From Thioalkalivibrio nitratireducens DSM 14787 (GTDB taxonomy: Bacteria > Pseudomonadota > Gammaproteobacteria > Ectothiorhodospirales > Ectothiorhodospiraceae), in assembly GCF_000321415.2 (NCBI RefSeq), contig NC_019902.2:248001-312000 (forward strand): a DNA stretch of 64,000 nt, read 5' to 3'. This document shows positions 60,681 through 64,000 of the stretch, one piece after another. Positions within the stretch are counted from its first letter, which is position 1. Each line of letters opens with the position of its first letter. Below the pieces are notes generated by a model that was not told the origin of the DNA, ran no database searches, and worked only from the letters and a program-made list of their open reading frames with translations. The translations under genes were made by a program, and so were the position numbers.

Positions 60681-61346
60681 ATGACCCATCAAGTAACCTT
60701 GCTGATGTCCAGCTTCGTCACCCACGACGTCAAGCGATTCGTCGTGACTCGCCCTGACGGGTTCGAGTTCGAGCCCGGCCAGGGCGTGGAACTCGCAATC
60801 GATCACGCCGACTGGCGCGAGGAAGGGCGGCCTTTTACCCCGACGTCGCTCCGCGATGACCGGGTGCTGGAGTTCACCATCAAGGCCTACCCGGCGCACG
60901 AGGGTGTGACCCAGGCGCTTCACGCACTCCAGCCTGGCGCGCGACTCCTGATGTCGGAGCCATTTGGTACCATCCGCTACAAGGGGCCGGGCATGTTCAT
61001 CGCCGGAGGCGCGGGCGTCACCCCCTTCATCGCGATCTTGCGGCAGTTGGTCCGGGAGCAACGCCTGGACGGCCATAGCCTGCTGTTCTCCAACAAAGCG
61101 CCGGAGGATGTGATTGCCGAAAAGGAATTCAGGTACATGCTGCGTGAACGGTGCGTCCTCACGTGTACCGAGGCGCCGGCCCCGGGTTACGAAAACCGGC
61201 GCATCGACCGTGACTTCCTTTCGAGGCATGTCAGCGACTTCGACCAGCATTTCTATGTCTGCGGCCCTCCGGAGTTCAACGAGTCAGTGAATGGCGCACT
61301 GAAAGACATGGGCGCGAAACCCGACCTGCTGGTGTTCGAGGCATAG
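60681..61346 (+). CDS. Ferredoxin reductase-like FAD/NAD(P)-binding oxidoreductase
   Basis: A 221-residue flavoprotein of the ferredoxin-NADP reductase family without a ferredoxin domain. FAD-binding region REEGRPFTPTSLRDD, NAD(P)-binding FIAGGAGVTPFIAILRQL, and the late YVCGPPEFNESVNGALKDMG are clear. It transfers electrons between NAD(P)H and a flavin or ferredoxin-type partner that is not evident nearby. ATG 60681 follows acgggag. It lies in a region with IS remnants and a broken porin gene, so it may belong to acquired material. Confidence 0.88.
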   Translation: MTHQVTLLMSSFVTHDVKRFVVTRPDGFEFEPGQGVELAIDHADWREEGRPFTPTSLRDDRVLEFTIKAYPAHEGVTQALHALQPGARLLMSEPFGTIRYKGPGMFIAGGAGVTPFIAILRQLVREQRLDGHSLLFSNKAPEDVIAEKEFRYMLRERCVLTCTEAPAPGYENRRIDRDFLSRHVSDFDQHFYVCGPPEFNESVNGALKDMGAKPDLLVFEA

Positions 61347-61433
61347 GAGGGTGCATGGACCCGGGTACGGCACGGCTCCGGTTCTTGTCGCAATGGAGCG
61401 CAGCGTCCAACTGCGGCCGCAGCGCGACGGGGC

Positions 61434-62207
61434 GTGGCGATCCATGTCGCGTTGATTCCGATCATCAGCTATCAGCGCTTCAAGGCCGAGGGCATTGCCG
61501 CGTTTGGCGCGTTCAGCCAGGCGCCGGAGCATCTGAGCGACCGCGGCACGGACACGGCCTTCGGCTATGGGGTGCAGCTCGGTGTCCAGGCCGACTTCAG
61601 TCCCTCGCTTTCCGTGGGGGCCAATTACCGCTCGAGAATCCGCTCGGATGACCTGGATGACTAACGCGGCTTGCTGGTCGACGGTGGCAGCCTCGATATC
61701 CCCGAGACGTATGGCATTGGCATTGCCGTGGAGCTCAGCCCCCGGGTCACAGTGGCCGCCGACTATGAACGGATCAACTATTCAGGCGTCGATACCATCG
61801 GCAACCCCTTCGATCACCTGCTGGCTTCCTTTCCACCAGACTCCGACCCGGACGCCCTTCTTGGTGGCCGTCGGGGCCCCGGCTTCGGCTGGCAAGATAT
61901 GGATATCTGGAAGCTGGGGCTGCAGATCGCGGGCGACGCCGGCTGGACTTGGCGAATCGGCTACAACCGCGGCCAGAAGTCGGTGAGTTCCTCCGAGGTG
62001 CTCTTCAACACGCTGGTGCCGGCCGTAGTGAAGGATCATTACACCGCAGGATTCTCGAAGGTCCTGAGGCCCCGGTCCCATCTGCATGTTTCGGCGATGG
62101 CGACATCCAGCAACAGCGTCCGGGATCCAAACCCGCTCTCGGACCAAACGATCCGGATTCAGATGCGGCAGTACGCCCTGGAAGTCGGTTATAGCTACCG
62201 CTTCTGA
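61434..62207 (+). pseudogene. OmpP1/FadL-family outer membrane transporter, truncated and interrupted
   Basis: The reading frame from about 61434 gives LIPIISYQRFKAEGIAAFGA, then FGYGVQLGVQADFSPSLSVG and ANYRSRIR, and stops at a TAA (61662-61664) where a Tyr is expected. It resumes in the same frame with RGLLVDGGSLDIPETYGIGI, VAADYERINYSGVDTIGN and ends QYALEVGYSYRF at 62207. The pattern is the C-terminal half of a FadL-type beta-barrel (DIPExxxxGxxxxxxPxxxxxxDYxRIxY). The N-terminal half, including the signal peptide and hatch, is missing. The gene is thus broken at both the 5' end and by one nonsense codon. Confidence 0.8.
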
Positions 62208-62436
62208 AGCGGCTTGGGCTGCTCGCCGAATCAGGCTGGTGCGGGTCGGGTCTATCCCCTGATGGCACCGGAATGGGAATCTATGCGTCCACTGACAGCA
62301 GGGATACCTGATCCCGGCATGGGCTCTGAATGTTTCCCTGCGCAGGATGTCCACAACCGTAGCTGGGACGCGAGACCGGCCTGTGCGAGCGCCGGCCCCC
62401 CCACGCCCACCTGCGCGTGTGGCCTATGTTGAGAAG

Positions 62437-62679
62437 ATGACAGAAACACAGAAACATGGAGCGGAAATTGTGGCTGACAACGCCAATGGAACCGAAGAGG
62501 ACCCAACGCCACCGCGCGTTCGGTGCAGGGAATGCCTGAAGGAGATTCCGTCGTCCGAGGCCGAACAGCCCGAGGCGGAAGAGTACGCGCTTTATTTCTG
62601 CGGCCTCGAGTGCTTCCAGAAGTGGCATGAACGCGCCGAGAAAGAGATTGCGCGGCGTGAAGGCGACAACCAGGACTGA
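62437..62679 (+). CDS. Small zinc-ribbon-like protein (DUF3330 type)
   Basis: An 80-residue acidic protein. The second half reads RVRCRECLKEIPSSEA and ALYFCGLECFQKWHERAEKE: a CxxC and a CxxxC pair that could hold one zinc ion, as in DUF3330 and related small proteins. ATG 62437 is chosen because the N-terminal extension upstream is Arg/Pro-rich and unconserved. Function unknown. It precedes the aconitase gene by 47 bp and may be co-transcribed with it. Confidence 0.6.
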   Translation: MTETQKHGAEIVADNANGTEEDPTPPRVRCRECLKEIPSSEAEQPEAEEYALYFCGLECFQKWHERAEKEIARREGDNQD

Positions 62680-62726
62680 TCCACGCTGACCTGCTGAGAG
62701 GCCAATCAAACCGCACGGAGTCTGTC

Positions 62727-64000
62727 ATGCGTCGATTGAACCTGACCCGCAAGCTTTTCGAATCGCACCGGGTTTCCGGCAGCATGGAGGCGGGCGAGGA
62801 ACTGGCCCTGAAAGTCGACCATACGCTGACCCAGGATGCCACGGGAACGCTGGTCATGCTCGCCTTCGAGGCGATGGAGATCGACCGGGTGCGAACCGAA
62901 TTGTCGGCCCAGTACGTCGACCACAACCTGATCCAGCAGGATTTTCGCAATCCCGATGATCACCTGTTTCTGCAAAGCGCGTGCCGCAAGTTCGGCCTGT
63001 GGTTCAGCCCGGCCGGCAACGGCGTCAGCCATCCGCTGCACCAGGAGCGCTTCGGCATCCCAGGCAAGACGCTGGTCGGCTCGGACAGCCACACCCCGGC
63101 GGCCGGGGCGCTGGGCATGCTCGCCTTCGGGGCGGGCGGCCTCGAAGTCGCACTGGCCATGGCCGGCCGCCCGCTGTTCCTGAAGATGCCCCTCGTGGTC
63201 GGTGTGCGCCTGACCGGCCGGCTGCCCGACTGGGTCAGCGCCAAGGACGTGGTACTGGAAATGCTGCGGCGTTACGACGTCAAGGGCGGGGCGAACCGGA
63301 TCTTCGAATACCATGGCCCCGGACTCGACGGCCTGTCCGCGATGGACCGGCACGTCATTGCCAACATGGGCACCGAAATGGGTGCGACCACCAGCGTGTT
63401 TCCCTCCGACGGCGAGGTGAGGCGGTTCCTGGCCAGCCAGCAGCGCGAGGGCGACTGGGTCGAACTGCTGGCCGACGAGGATGCCGACTACGACGAGCAC
63501 GTGGAACTGGACCTCTCGTCGCTCGAGCCCCTGATCGCCTTGCCCGGCAGCCCCGGCAATGTCAGGCCCGTGCGCGAGGTGGCCGGCGAGCCGGTGTACC
63601 AGGCGTATGTCGGGTCCTCGGCTAACCCGGGCCTGCGTGACTTCGCCGTGCCCGCGATGATGGTCGAGGGGCGCCACGTACATCCGGGGGTATCGTTCGA
63701 CATCAACCCGACCTCGCGCCAGATGCTGGAAAGTCTCACCCTGGAAAGCTACCTGGGCCGGCTGATCCGGGCCGGCGCCCGAATCCACCAGGCCGGCTGC
63801 AACGGCTGCATCGGCATGGGCCAGGCGCCGGCGACCGACCGCAACAGCCTGCGCACGGTACCGCGCAATTTCCCCGGCCGCTCCGGCACCCGTGAAGACC
63901 GGGTCTTCCTGTGCAGCCCGGAGACCGCCACCGCCGCGGCGCTGACCGGAAAGATCACCGACCCGCGTGAACTGGGCATGGACTATCCTCGATTCGGCGA
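62727..64000 (+). CDS. Aconitate hydratase, partial (runs off the window)
   Basis: The frame is open from ATG 62727 to the end of the window (424 codons). It is an aconitase: HQERFGIPGKTLVGSDSHTP, GGLEVALAMAGRPLFLKMP, GGANRIFEYHGPG, TTSVFPSDGEVRRFL and the iron-sulfur cysteines in QAGCNGCIGMGQAP. The order and lengths fit the compact bacterial aconitase of about 640-650 residues rather than the 860-890-residue AcnA or AcnB. It interconverts citrate and isocitrate in the TCA cycle. The C-terminal swivelling domain lies beyond base 64000. Confidence 0.93.
   Translation, partial: MRRLNLTRKLFESHRVSGSMEAGEELALKVDHTLTQDATGTLVMLAFEAMEIDRVRTELSAQYVDHNLIQQDFRNPDDHLFLQSACRKFGLWFSPAGNGVSHPLHQERFGIPGKTLVGSDSHTPAAGALGMLAFGAGGLEVALAMAGRPLFLKMPLVVGVRLTGRLPDWVSAKDVVLEMLRRYDVKGGANRIFEYHGPGLDGLSAMDRHVIANMGTEMGATTSVFPSDGEVRRFLASQQREGDWVELLADEDADYDEHVELDLSSLEPLIALPGSPGNVRPVREVAGEPVYQAYVGSSANPGLRDFAVPAMMVEGRHVHPGVSFDINPTSRQMLESLTLESYLGRLIRAGARIHQAGCNGCIGMGQAPATDRNSLRTVPRNFPGRSGTREDRVFLCSPETATAAALTGKITDPRELGMDYPRFG

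Overview
The window is a GC-rich, gene-dense stretch of a gammaproteobacterial chromosome. The best guess is a haloalkaliphilic sulfur oxidiser of the Thioalkalivibrio group (Ectothiorhodospiraceae). The evidence is a flavocytochrome c sulfide dehydrogenase pair (fccAB), a eight-haem nitrite reductase that carries the peculiar active-site residues of the Thioalkalivibrio enzyme TvNiR (a CXXCK haem site and a Tyr-Asn-Cys motif at the expected numbering), a sucrose-phosphate synthase suited to osmolyte production, and a gene order (yggS-proC-yggT, pilT-pilU, gshB-tonB-algH-ruvX-pyrR-pyrB-pyrC') typical of gammaproteobacteria. The species assignment is an inference from recalled protein features, not from a database search.

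Layout. 0-4.7 kb: inositol monophosphatase (partial), DUF3301, oxyR, a secreted lipase-like hydrolase and a YheS-type ABC-F protein. 4.8-21.6 kb: a respiratory island with fccB-fccA on the minus strand; a long regulatory intergenic region with a near-consensus NarL site; the octahaem nitrite reductase with its own terminator; a four-gene haem-ligation set (ccmF-ccmG-ccmH-ccmI); a second set (ccmC-D-E-F-G-I) without ccmA, ccmB or ccmH; and a NarX/NarL-type two-component system. 21.7-32.3 kb: mtfA, gshA, a GrlR-like protein, a short inverted-repeat element, an RND efflux pair, msrB and sucrose-phosphate synthase. 32.5-37.2 kb: small proteins, a decayed glycosyltransferase gene, a secreted Ntn hydrolase and a secreted unknown. 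37.2-44.7 kb: cysQ-nudE-(unknown)/yrfG, hspQ, a SafE-like membrane protein, DUF4426, a repeat array, yggT, proC, yggS. 44.9-48.3 kb: three consecutive PilT/PilU-type ATPases. 48.4-56.2 kb: a ten-gene minus-strand run from gshB to a degenerate pyrC. 56.4-60.7 kb: a ChpA/PilL-like gene cut off by IS remnants (IS4 family with a DUF4338 piece, then IS66). 60.7-64 kb: a flavin reductase, a broken FadL-type porin gene, a DUF3330-like protein and an aconitase that runs off the window.

How it works together. fccAB delivers electrons from sulfide to cytochrome c, while the octahaem enzyme consumes electrons to reduce nitrite to ammonia. The enzyme needs an unusual Lys-ligated haem, and the haem-lyase set immediately downstream is the obvious candidate to attach it. 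The NarXL pair at the end of the same island, plus a NarL-like site in front of the reductase, suggests that nitrate or nitrite controls the whole block. This coupling is an inference from gene order.
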